NCBI GenBank assembly: GCA_014380105.1
Contig: JACMKL010000123.1
Span: 1-5,187, forward strand
DNA from: Candidatus Melainabacteria bacterium
GTDB lineage: Bacteria > Cyanobacteriota > Vampirovibrionia > Obscuribacterales > Obscuribacteraceae
Reading direction: 5' to 3'
DNA length: 5,187 nt
Under the pieces are notes generated by a model that worked only from the letters and a program-made list of their open reading frames with translations, searched no databases and was not told where the DNA came from. Numbering within the stretch: the stretch's first letter is position 1; the number at the start of each line of letters is the position of its first letter. A program made the position numbers and the translations under genes. Below, in pieces: positions 1 through 5,187 of this stretch.

Positions 1-387
1 GAACTGAGAAAAGAACACAATCTTCCGATCTTGATAATCACTCTCGACTCGCGTGGTGCTTATGTCACCAACAAGGAAGGCGGCAAAGTTGTTCCTGGCT
101 TCCAAGTGAAATTGGTTGAAGCGACCGGAGCCGGAGATGGATTTAATTCCGGAGTGATTACCGGTCTCCTTCCTCTAATAACCAATGAAGAGCTTCTACA
201 AAAGTCTTCGAACAAGCGTCGCGAATTGATCGAATCTATAGATCTCGCCACTCTCTGCCAAATCATTTCGAGAGCAAATGCCATTGGAGCAATCACTTGC
301 ACGCGCGCAGGAGCAATCCCAGCGCTTCCAACTACTGACGAAATCAACGTTTTCCTATCTGAAATGACGGTTAAAAGTCCTGCCTAG
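1..387 (+). CDS. PfkB-family carbohydrate kinase (fructokinase-like), C-terminal part
   Basis: The reading frame is open from the first base of the window to TAG at 385-387, giving 128 residues of a gene that starts further left. The diagnostic feature is ATGAGDGFNSG, with its Asp codon at 136-138. This matches PfkB signature 2, in which GAG forms the anion hole and Asp is the catalytic base that activates the sugar hydroxyl for phosphorylation by ATP. Upstream, TLDSRGAYV corresponds to the usual TLGxxGA strand; Asp in place of the common Gly is a small deviation. Downstream, the stretch ANAIGAITCTRAGAIPALP is typical of the ADP/ATP-site helix and C-terminal tail of fructokinase-type members. 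A charged stretch before it (around 200-240) lengthens the loop relative to compact family members. The enzyme should be cytoplasmic. The substrate-binding N-terminal half lies outside the window, so fructose, ribose, adenosine or another sugar cannot be decided. Family assignment is confident; specificity is not. Confidence 0.93.
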   Translation, partial: ELRKEHNLPILIITLDSRGAYVTNKEGGKVVPGFQVKLVEATGAGDGFNSGVITGLLPLITNEELLQKSSNKRRELIESIDLATLCQIISRANAIGAITCTRAGAIPALPTTDEINVFLSEMTVKSPA

Positions 388-433
388 GGCGAGATAGCAC
401 TAACTGAGATAGCTCGCTCAACCTGACAACACC

Positions 434-465
434 GCCTTGCAACCTCAAGGTTTCTGTTGCTAGGC
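434..465 (+). terminator. Hairpin, possible terminator of the kinase gene
   Basis: GCCT-T-GCAAC (434-443) pairs with GTTGC-T-AGGC (456-465), giving nine base pairs around one T/T mismatch and a 12-base loop. It lies 47 bases after the kinase stop. No uninterrupted T run follows; the next bases are TGAAAGTACTTC. It may therefore be a weak or Rho-assisted terminator or a 3'-end stabilising stem. A second fold, CCTTG (435-439) with CAAGG (446-450), excludes the first. Confidence 0.35.
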
Positions 466-677
466 TGAAAGTACTTCTATGTTTCATTTCTCAATCAAGC
501 CTTTCCCAATACCTGCCACACTTCAATCTTCAGCTTGTTTCTTGAAACTTATCGTTTCTACTCAAGACACGGTTAGAATTTTGATTGATATGAGGCAGAC
601 ACTTTTCTAAGTCGCAAATTCATTTGCTGATTCGTTTTAACCGGCCGCTTGAAAGATTCCACTTTCGAGACGGTCAC

Positions 678-683
678 GGGAGA
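678..683 (+). promoter_or_regulatory. Ribosome binding site that sets the start at 690
   Basis: GGGAGA ends seven bases before the ATG at 690. The longer open frame reaching back to a TTG at 624 has no comparable site and would put an Arg-rich, non-hydrophobic stretch in front of the first membrane helix. This supports ATG 690. Confidence 0.65.
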
Positions 684-689
684 TATTCG

Positions 690-992
690 ATGTCGACTGC
701 TGTTAACTACTTACTGATCGTTCCACTTTGCGTGTCTATGCTGCTCTTTGCGCTGGGCTCTGCAACTGTCATATCAATGAACAAAGGCGGGCATCCCCGA
801 ACTGTTTATTGGAACAAGATTTTTTCCGGATTGGGATATCTGGTCCTCACTCTTCAGGGTGCGGTCGTTTTGCCTTACCTCTCGGGTGGTCAAGCGCTTC
901 TGACACTTCTTGCTTCTGTTGCGTTTGCTGCGTTAGGAATTTTTCTTCTCAACTGGGGAGTCAAATTACGCAAAAAGGCTCTCGGCAAATAG
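690..992 (+). CDS. Small three-helix membrane protein of unknown function
   Basis: The product has 100 residues. I do not recognise a family. Three hydrophobic segments are clear: about residues 7-29, 45-64 and 68-90. The loop between the first two carries Lys32, His35, Arg37 and Lys43, and the C-terminal tail carries Lys92, Arg94, Lys95, Lys96 and Lys100. By the positive-inside rule this predicts an outside N-terminus with loop 1 and the tail in the cytoplasm, which is consistent for three helices. Helix 1 has a Pro and a Cys in its core (IVPLCVSML). There are no catalytic or metal-binding motifs. The start is ATG 690, chosen for the GGGAGA site upstream. The gene stands alone between noncoding stretches, with a strong terminator 24 bases past its stop, which favours a real, separately ended transcript. 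It could be an inner-membrane accessory or stress protein, but nothing in the sequence decides this. Confidence 0.78.
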   Translation: MSTAVNYLLIVPLCVSMLLFALGSATVISMNKGGHPRTVYWNKIFSGLGYLVLTLQGAVVLPYLSGGQALLTLLASVAFAALGIFLLNWGVKLRKKALGK

Positions 993-1015
993 AAAAACCG
1001 ATCTTGTAATTCATT

Positions 1016-1063
1016 GAGAAAGGCTACAGCTCACGACCTTGAGCCTTAGCCTTTCTCTTTTCT
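1016..1063 (+). terminator. Intrinsic (Rho-independent) terminator after the membrane-protein gene
   Basis: GAGAAAGGCTA (1016-1026) pairs perfectly with TAGCCTTTCTC (1047-1057), an 11-bp stem. Inside it, GCTCA (1029-1033) pairs with TGAGC (1040-1044) around a six-base loop, so the hairpin is two stacked stems separated by a 2x2 internal loop. TTTTCT follows directly at 1058-1063. It lies 24 bases after the stop at 992. On the minus strand no T run follows the stem, so it should act on + strand transcripts only. Confidence 0.82.
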
Positions 1064-1164
1064 ACCCCTGTTTACTAAATGGTGTAATAAACTACTTGAA
1101 CGGACAAAAGTACGGGCATGTACTCAAGAGCCTAATAGAAAGAGATAGCAGAGAGAAAAACACA

Positions 1165-1170
1165 TATAAT
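1165..1170 (+). promoter_or_regulatory. Candidate -10 box for the IPT/TIG protein gene
   Basis: A perfect TATAAT lies 65 bases before the chosen start and 100 bases after the preceding terminator. No good TTGACA-like hexamer sits 16-18 bases upstream; the region there is purine-rich (GAGATA, AGATAG). Either the promoter depends on an activator or an alternative upstream contact, or the match is fortuitous. If real, transcription would begin near 1177. Confidence 0.45.
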
Positions 1171-1181
1171 GAGACGAATAT

Positions 1182-1206
1182 GGGCCTGCCACCTTGGCAA
1201 GAGCCC
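1182..1206 (+). promoter_or_regulatory. Leader hairpin upstream of the IPT/TIG protein gene
   Basis: TGCCA (1187-1191) pairs with TGGCA (1195-1199) over a three-base loop. GGGC (1182-1185) pairs with GCCC (1203-1206) outside it, separated by a small internal loop. If transcription starts near 1177, this hairpin forms almost at the 5' end of the mRNA, just before the GAGGAG at 1217-1222. CTGCC (1186-1190) could instead pair with GGCAG (1211-1215) next to that site. No known riboswitch is recognised; a stabilising or translational role is inference. Confidence 0.35.
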
Positions 1207-1235
1207 CAGCGGCAGCGAGGAGTATGAAAGGCACT

Positions 1236-2267
1236 ATGACTAAAGTTGCAAAAGTCCAGACGGCGGTATCAGTTTTAATTGGTCTGATGATCGTCCAGGG
1301 TGCAGTCGCACCGGCGGTGCTTGCTCAGCTTCAACAAGCGCCTGCAGCCGTGACGACACTACCCAAGACTGAAAAGCCCGCAGCACCAACAGCAGCAAAA
1401 GTCGATGATGGCGTGACTGTCGTTCAGGAGTCCAAGCCCATCGTCATGTCTGGGCGTGGATGGCAAAAGTACACAGACTATATAAACATCAAGCAAGGGC
1501 AGGATACAGCTCCTCTCACCCTCACGTTCAACAACGGCACGGCCACAACACCCCCATTTGAGTCCATGCGCATCATGCTCGCGGGTCGCATTTTAGGTGA
1601 TCAGACTAAATTTAAAAGTCGCGTATTAACAATGAATATGACCGGAGCCCTGGGAGTAGGCGGCACTCAGTTAATCATTGAAGCGTACGGTCCACAAGGC
1701 GCTACCCTGAACTGGAAGCTGACCACAATCAAAATGTCGGTCACCAGTGTCACACCTGTGAGCATTGCTCCAAATGACAAAGTCACTGTCACAGGTAAGA
1801 ATTTTACTGCCGGTGCCGTTGTGACAATTGGCTCTAAGACCGCCAAAATAACAACCTTTACGCCAACTCAGTTGCAGATTCAAGTACCTGCAGATGTTGA
1901 GGGCGGAGACCAAAATTTAGTTGTCACCGTCGGTGGTGTCAAAAGTACTGCCAAAAAAATGACTGTTAAAGCCTCTCCATCAGTGACTGGAATTGACATG
2001 CTGTCAGCTCCTCCAGGACAACAAGTGACTGTGAGTGGAAAAGGTTTCTCCAAAAATCCTTCAGACAATCAAGTCACTTTCAATGGCACTCCTGCCAGTG
2101 TGGTTTCAGCCAGCACAAACCAACTGAGTGTAGTGATTCCTGAAATCGCCTATCCACAATGGAATGTGCAAATTAAGGTAAAAACCTTCGGTCAAGAATC
2201 GAAAGATGCAGTGCACATGAATATTCAACAGCGCGTAATTGAAAACTCTGGTACTCCAGAGAACTAG
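1236..2267 (+). CDS. Exported protein with two IPT/TIG domains
   Basis: The product has 343 residues from ATG 1236. A Sec signal peptide is plain: Lys3 and Lys6, a hydrophobic core at about residues 9-25, and a likely cut after VLA (residue 30). There is no lipobox Cys. An Ala/Pro/Lys/Thr-rich linker follows (about 31-57). Residues ~60-168 are beta-rich and contain FNNG, then a repeated hydrophobic/polar alternation, resembling beta-sandwich modules that precede IPT domains in other exported proteins. Two IPT/TIG immunoglobulin-like domains follow, at about 169-246 and 247-333, each with the hallmark strand (VTVTGKNF at 183-190, VTVSGKGF at 264-271). Such domains generally serve binding or spacing. 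No enzyme motif or sortase signal is seen, so it is probably a secreted or periplasmic/surface protein. Start choice is uncertain: GAGGAG at 1217-1222 lies one base from ATG 1224 but 13 from ATG 1236, while AAAGG at 1227-1231 lies four bases from 1236. ATG 1224 would add MKGT without altering the prediction. The gene appears to be transcribed alone. Confidence 0.88.
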   Translation: MTKVAKVQTAVSVLIGLMIVQGAVAPAVLAQLQQAPAAVTTLPKTEKPAAPTAAKVDDGVTVVQESKPIVMSGRGWQKYTDYINIKQGQDTAPLTLTFNNGTATTPPFESMRIMLAGRILGDQTKFKSRVLTMNMTGALGVGGTQLIIEAYGPQGATLNWKLTTIKMSVTSVTPVSIAPNDKVTVTGKNFTAGAVVTIGSKTAKITTFTPTQLQIQVPADVEGGDQNLVVTVGGVKSTAKKMTVKASPSVTGIDMLSAPPGQQVTVSGKGFSKNPSDNQVTFNGTPASVVSASTNQLSVVIPEIAYPQWNVQIKVKTFGQESKDAVHMNIQQRVIENSGTPEN

Positions 2268-2322
2268 AAATTATCGCTCTTGAGTTAGTGAAGACCTCTC
2301 TGATTGGCGTATAGACATTTTC

Positions 2323-2348
2323 GTCCGAAAAACCTGGATTTTTCCGAC
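2323..2348. terminator. AT-rich hairpin between convergent genes, candidate bidirectional terminator
   Basis: GTC-C-GAAAAA (2323-2332) pairs with TTTTTC-C-GAC (2339-2348), giving nine pairs and one C/C mismatch around a six-base loop. It sits in the 111-base gap between the stop at 2267 and the opposing stop at 2379. Its A run and T run give a partial U tract in either direction. The weak A-T core makes it less convincing than the terminator at 1016-1063. Confidence 0.45.
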
Positions 2349-2378
2349 TATAATGCAAAATTGGATTGCGAATCTATT

Positions 2379-3587
2379 TCACGGTCCTTTTTCTAGCGCC
2401 CCGGATGCAGCAGCCGCATGGAGCCTCGCTTCACGGTTAAATGCAAACATTCCTGCATCTTCTCCATCGAGTGCAACTTCGACTAAAGTCTTGGACATAT
2501 TAATGCCGAAGCCCAAACCATGCCCATTGCAGCCGACTGCAAAAAATAAGCCTGGCAACTTTTCTAATTCACCAACGAGTGGTAAACCGTCAGAAGTAAA
2601 TGCCATCAAGCCTGAGAAGCGATAATCGACTGGAATTCCGGCACACTCGGGAAAGCGATTTTTTAGATATGACTCGAGTGCACTTTGCACCGACTTGGTT
2701 ATTTTGTCGCCGAAGCCTTTCTCTTCCTCAGCAAATTGCTGTCGACACCCACCCAGCAAAAGTCGATTGCAGGGTAATTGCCTGAAATACTCGAATCCAT
2801 AATTGGCATAGCAAATAGTTTCAACAATGCGCTTTTTTAAAGGTTGCGTGACCATAATTTGCCCGCGCACTACGTTCAATTTATCGGCAAACCACGATGA
2901 AAATAATGGAGAGAATGCGTTTGTGGTAAGCAAGACCCTATCCGCCATTAGTGCTCTCTTGGCGGTTGTAACCAGAAGTTTGCTGCCATTCTTACTCGGA
3001 GCTACAGATGTCACTTCCTCGTGTTCGTAAACTTTGGTCGTGCTGTTTTCCAGGAGGGCTTTTGTCAGCTTGACCGGGTTTACAGCGAAATCACCAGTAT
3101 TATGCAACGCGCCATAAAAATCTCTCTCAATTGGATCTTCCTTCAAATACTCGACCTTGAACCCATCTTCAGTCATCAATTGAGCAGATGCCTTGAGGTC
3201 ATCAAGTTCGTCTAATGAGGACGCCAGTAAATAGGAGCCGCAATTCAACACTTCGAAGTCTGCACCTGATTTGTCGGCAAAGTCTAAAATCAAGCGCTGA
3301 TTCGCTTCAGCGAATTCAAAAATAGATTTTGCCTTTTCTCTTCCGTAGGCTTTAACGGCATTGTTGTAATAAGCTTGAATGCCCCGCAAAATAAAGCCGG
3401 CACTGCGACCGGTCGAGCGCGATGCAATTGCTTTGCTTTCAAAAAGAACAGTCTTAAGACCCTGTCTCTTACTTATTTCGTAGGCACATCCAGCACCCAG
3501 GATGCCACCGCCGATGATGGCGACATCAACTTCATCGAGAATCTCTGCGCCGGAAATACGTTCGTCGTGCCAAATTGATAAAGTCAT
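2379..3587 (-). CDS. FAD-dependent oxidoreductase of the DAO (glycine/D-amino acid oxidase) family
   Basis: The product has 402 residues, the usual length for this family. Residues 20-33 are a classic Rossmann FAD-binding strand-turn-helix with GGGILG at 26-31, and Glu50, at the end of the second strand (VLFES), is placed to bind the FAD ribose. STGRSAGF (about 58-65) matches the conserved Ser-Gly-Arg-x-x-Gly segment that contacts the flavin. Near the C-terminus, TSDGLPLVGE (331-340) and GCNGHGLGFG (352-361) are the family's closing flavin-site motifs. Members oxidise the C-N bond of amino acids or amines (glycine, D-amino acids, sarcosine, gamma-glutamylputrescine) using FAD. The sequence does not show which substrate applies. 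There is no signal peptide or membrane helix, so it is probably cytoplasmic or peripheral. ATG 3585-3587 is the start; only a weak GGA precedes it. It is transcribed divergently from prfB, with no functional link evident. It could equally be a dehydrogenase that passes electrons to a carrier. Confidence 0.9.
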   Translation of the reverse strand: MTLSIWHDERISGAEILDEVDVAIIGGGILGAGCAYEISKRQGLKTVLFESKAIASRSTGRSAGFILRGIQAYYNNAVKAYGREKAKSIFEFAEANQRLILDFADKSGADFEVLNCGSYLLASSLDELDDLKASAQLMTEDGFKVEYLKEDPIERDFYGALHNTGDFAVNPVKLTKALLENSTTKVYEHEEVTSVAPSKNGSKLLVTTAKRALMADRVLLTTNAFSPLFSSWFADKLNVVRGQIMVTQPLKKRIVETICYANYGFEYFRQLPCNRLLLGGCRQQFAEEEKGFGDKITKSVQSALESYLKNRFPECAGIPVDYRFSGLMAFTSDGLPLVGELEKLPGLFFAVGCNGHGLGFGINMSKTLVEVALDGEDAGMFAFNREARLHAAAASGALEKGP

Positions 3588-3635
3588 CGATTAGGTCCGG
3601 AATAGGAAACTTGAGATATAACAGTCTGACTCTCG

Positions 3636-3659
3636 AGGACACCGGATTGCGATTGTCCT
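3636..3659. repeat. Inverted repeat, possible operator in the divergent promoter region
   Basis: AGGACA (3636-3641) and TGTCCT (3654-3659) are exact inverted copies separated by 12 bases. The right arm abuts the TATAAT at 3662-3667, a position where a bound dimer could affect prfB transcription and perhaps the oxidoreductase too. No specific regulator family is recognised. A chance 6-bp inverted repeat is possible. Confidence 0.3.
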
Positions 3660-3661
3660 AA

Positions 3662-3667
3662 TATAAT
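3662..3667 (+). promoter_or_regulatory. prfB: Candidate -10 box of the prfB promoter
   Basis: A perfect TATAAT lies 58 bases before the prfB start codon. The -35 region at the standard 17-base spacing (3639-3644) reads ACACCG and is not a consensus match. If used, transcription starts near 3674, exactly where the hairpin at 3675-3690 begins. Confidence 0.5.
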
Positions 3668-3674
3668 AAGTCCC

Positions 3675-3690
3675 TGAGCAAAAGTGCTCA
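3675..3690 (+). promoter_or_regulatory. Perfect 6-bp hairpin at the predicted 5' end of the prfB mRNA
   Basis: TGAGCA (3675-3680) pairs with TGCTCA (3685-3690) across the four-base loop AAAG. No T run follows, so it is not a terminator. Its position about 8 bases after the -10 box puts it at the extreme 5' end of the predicted transcript, where such stems are known to slow 5'-end-dependent mRNA decay. As DNA it could also be an operator. Confidence 0.4.
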
Positions 3691-3725
3691 TAACAACCTG
3701 ATTAACTTGAGACAATTTTACCCCT

Positions 3726-4842
3726 ATGATGCTTTCTGAATTAAAACGTGAAGTCGAACTAGTTGAGGAGCGCCTGACGAAAGTCAGCGACTATCTTTGA
3801 CTTAGACAAAATTCGAGCAGAGTTAGAGGATTTGCAGCAGTCAGTACTAGCGCCTGATTTTTGGCTGGATAACCGAGCCGCCCAGAAAGTTACTCAGAAG
3901 ATGGGTCAGCTTGAGGCATCATTGAAGCAGCACGAAAGCTGGTCCACCCAGGCGAGCGATATCAGGGTGCTATTACAACTTGGTCTTGAAGAAGATGACG
4001 ATTCACTGGCTCCGGAAGTTGCCTCCGCCCTAGAGAGACTCAACGGAGAGCTTGAGACCTACGAGTTTCAAAGACTGCTGTCAGGTGAGTACGATGATTC
4101 GGCAGCCATCATTACTATAAATGCCGGAGCCGGAGGCACTGACGCTCAAGACTGGGCTGAGATGTTGCTTCGCATGTACATGCGTTGGGCACAACAGCGG
4201 GGCTTCAAGACTGAACTGCTCGATCAATCCGATGGCGAAGAAGCCGGAATAAAAAGCGCGACTGTAAAAGTGGAAGGACCATACGCCTATGGTTATCTTT
4301 CTTGCGAGAAAGGGGTTCACAGGCTGGTTCGTAAATCTCCTTTTAAACAAGGAAGTGATTCCAGGCAGACCAGTTTTGCAGCTCTCGAAGTTAGCCCAAT
4401 GATGGATGACATCGATGCCCTGGTTGAAATTAAAGACGATGAAATTGAAATTGACACCATGCGGTCTGGCGGCGCCGGCGGACAGAACGTCAATAAGGTT
4501 GAAAGTGCGGTTCGCATCGTTCACAAAGCGACTGGTATCGCAGTCAAATGCCAACAAGAGCGCAGTCAACTACAAAACAAAGCTCTGGCCATGGAATTGC
4601 TGAGGTCTAAACTTCTGGCAATCAGACAAGCAGAGCGAGAAGAAGAGCTGTCCAAATTGAAGGGTGACAACATTCAGGCTACCTTTGGAAACGCAATTCG
4701 TTCATATGTATTGGACGATCGCATGGTGAAGGATGTGCGCACAAAGTGTGAGACCACTAATGTGGAAAGCGTGTTGAATGGCGGAATTGATGAGTTTATC
4801 AATTCCTACTTGCGGATGAGAGCCGCTTCAAAAGGCGCTTGA
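3726..4842 (+). CDS. prfB: Peptide chain release factor 2 (RF2), with programmed +1 frameshift
   Basis: The coding sequence is join(3726..3797, 3799..4842): 24 codons, then a +1 shift over T3798, then 347 codons, 371 residues in total (E. coli RF2 has 365). RF2 recognises UAA and UGA in the ribosomal A site and triggers release of the finished protein. Both decisive motifs are present: SPF at residues 204-206 (4336-4344), the RF2-type stop-codon reader (RF1 has PxT), and GGQ at 251-253 (4477-4485), whose Gln acts in peptidyl-tRNA hydrolysis. The N-terminal coiled helices precede the INAGAGGTDAQDW segment. The junction reads SDYL/DLDK, closely parallel to the E. coli RGYL/DYDA junction. ATG 3726 is the start because an in-frame TGA at 3708 lies just before it; ATG 3729 is equally possible. 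No clear Shine-Dalgarno sequence precedes it. An annotation that ignores the shift would begin at TTG 3832 and lose 35 residues. Confidence 0.97.
3792..3801 (+). promoter_or_regulatory. prfB: prfB programmed +1 ribosomal frameshift site
   Basis: TAT CTT TGA C is the conserved RF2 recoding site. The zero frame meets TGA at 3798-3800. When RF2 is scarce the ribosome pauses, the Leu-tRNA slips from CTT to TTT, and reading continues with GAC in the +1 frame. The C after TGA is a weak termination context that favours slippage. The E. coli stimulator AGGGGG just before TAT is here AGCGAC, a poor match to the anti-Shine-Dalgarno sequence. Confidence 0.95.
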
Positions 4843-4870
4843 TTACTCAACTGCGCGAGTAACTCTTCTT
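4843..4870 (+). terminator. Candidate terminator of prfB
   Basis: TTACTC (4843-4848) pairs with GAGTAA (4857-4862) around an eight-base loop and starts at the base after the prfB stop. CTCTTCTT follows as an interrupted pyrimidine tail. The stem is short and only partly GC, so the strength is uncertain. Confidence 0.45.
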
Positions 4871-5187
4871 GACATAACCACCCCAAGAGCAAGCTATTTA
4901 ATTAAGCCATTACCAGCCGCGCTATTGGTGCCTCTTTACAATTCGCACTTTGAAAGTCCGCGTGCTGTTGCTCCGCAAGGCTGCGCGAAGCATTACTGGA
5001 ATCATTAAGAAAACCAAAAGGAGCCTTGGGACCTGTTCTTAAGCGCTGTTAATCCGTTTTCGCCCCTTCGCACCTACCCCAAAAATAGGTTAAACCACCA
5101 CTTCATTTCGGTCCAATGACAACTATGGTTTTCCCGAGCAGTTGCTTTACTTACCGTTATCAAGTGGCATCTATATCCAGGGCAGAA
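4871..5187. other. Region with no supported gene at the right edge
   Basis: These 317 bases have stops in all frames except short runs at the edge. On the minus strand a frame is open from 5187 to TAG at 5074 (37 codons, rich in Trp, Cys and His). On the plus strand ATG 5116 opens a 24-codon frame to the edge, without a ribosome binding site. Neither has a recognisable motif. No tRNA, tmRNA, RNase P or other standard RNA is recognised. The region may be spacer or may hold the edge of a neighbouring gene. Confidence 0.5.
5007..5029 (-). terminator. Weak candidate terminator on the minus strand
   Basis: Read on the minus strand, CCAAGG pairs with TTTTGG (four Watson-Crick and two G-U pairs) around a CTCC loop, followed by TTTTCTT. 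It lies about 45 bases after the minus-strand stop at 5074, so it could end a transcript entering from the right. The stem is weak. Confidence 0.22.

Larger units (their letters stand above)
388..689. other. Intergenic region with no supported gene
   Basis: These 302 bases separate the kinase stop from the membrane-protein start. They contain a weak GCGAG/CTCGC stem (389-393 with 413-417), which encloses two direct copies of GAGATAGC (391-398 and 406-413). A much better hairpin lies at 434-465, and there is a short GAAAC/GTTTC stem at 544-558. A TAGAAT hexamer at 574-579 could be a -10 box for the downstream gene, but no matching -35 sits at the usual spacing. A 43-codon frame at 479-610 has no ribosome binding site and is not called. 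Confidence 0.6.

Noticed and set aside
479..610. A 43-codon + strand frame from ATG 479 to TAA 608-610 in the kinase/membrane-protein gap.
   Set aside because: No ribosome binding site precedes it, the composition is unremarkable, and a frame of this length is expected by chance.
624..689. N-terminal extension of the small membrane protein from TTG 624.
   Set aside because: ATG 690 has GGGAGA at ideal spacing, while TTG 624 has none. The added 22 residues are polar and Arg-rich.
1039..1227. A 62-codon + strand frame spanning the terminator and the promoter of the IPT/TIG gene.
   Set aside because: It begins inside the terminator hairpin, has no ribosome binding site, and runs through the -10 box and leader.
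3798..3800. The in-frame TGA in prfB as a disabling mutation (pseudogene).
   Set aside because: CTT TGA C at this exact place is the known programmed frameshift site, and the protein is intact on both sides.
4081..4569. A 162-codon minus-strand frame opposite prfB.
   Set aside because: It lies wholly inside the strongly conserved RF2 coding sequence and resembles no family; it is an antisense shadow.
4931..4990. GAAAGTCC followed by GC-rich repeats, reminiscent of the RNase P RNA P4 strand.
   Set aside because: The other universally conserved RNase P elements and the partner strand are not found, and the short match is not significant.

Overview
This 5.2 kb window looks like ordinary chromosome of a free-living or host-associated bacterium with about 45-50% GC. 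It holds five protein genes: the 3' end of a PfkB-family sugar kinase (+), a 100-residue three-helix membrane protein (+), an exported protein with two IPT/TIG domains (+), an FAD-dependent oxidoreductase of the DAO family (-), and peptide chain release factor 2, prfB (+). I see no mobile element, CRISPR array, rRNA, tRNA or phage gene. The organism cannot be fixed from this window. From memory, the RF2 wording around positions 4117-4170 and 4546-4620 resembles cyanobacterial and Firmicute RF2s more than the E. coli protein. A cyanobacteria-related lineage such as Melainabacteria is possible, but that is only a guess.

Layout from left to right. Positions 1-387 are the kinase C-terminus, with its catalytic GAGD motif. 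Positions 388-689 are noncoding and hold a 10-position hairpin (434-465). Positions 690-992 encode the small membrane protein, followed by a convincing intrinsic terminator (1016-1063). A perfect -10 hexamer (1165-1170) and a hairpin-bearing leader precede the exported IPT/TIG protein (1236-2267). That gene converges on the oxidoreductase (3587 down to 2379), with an AT-rich hairpin in the short gap between them. The oxidoreductase and prfB are divergent across 138 bp, which carry a TATAAT box, an AGGACA/TGTCCT inverted repeat and a perfect 6-bp hairpin. prfB runs 3726-4842 and is followed by a candidate terminator. The last ~317 bases show no supportable gene.

The genes look like independent transcription units and do not form a pathway. 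The best-supported special feature is the programmed +1 frameshift in prfB: an in-frame TGA at 3798 in the context TAT CTT TGA C. It lets RF2 control its own synthesis. The Shine-Dalgarno-like stimulator known from E. coli (AGGGGG) is not present here. I found no evidence for a previously undescribed multi-gene system.
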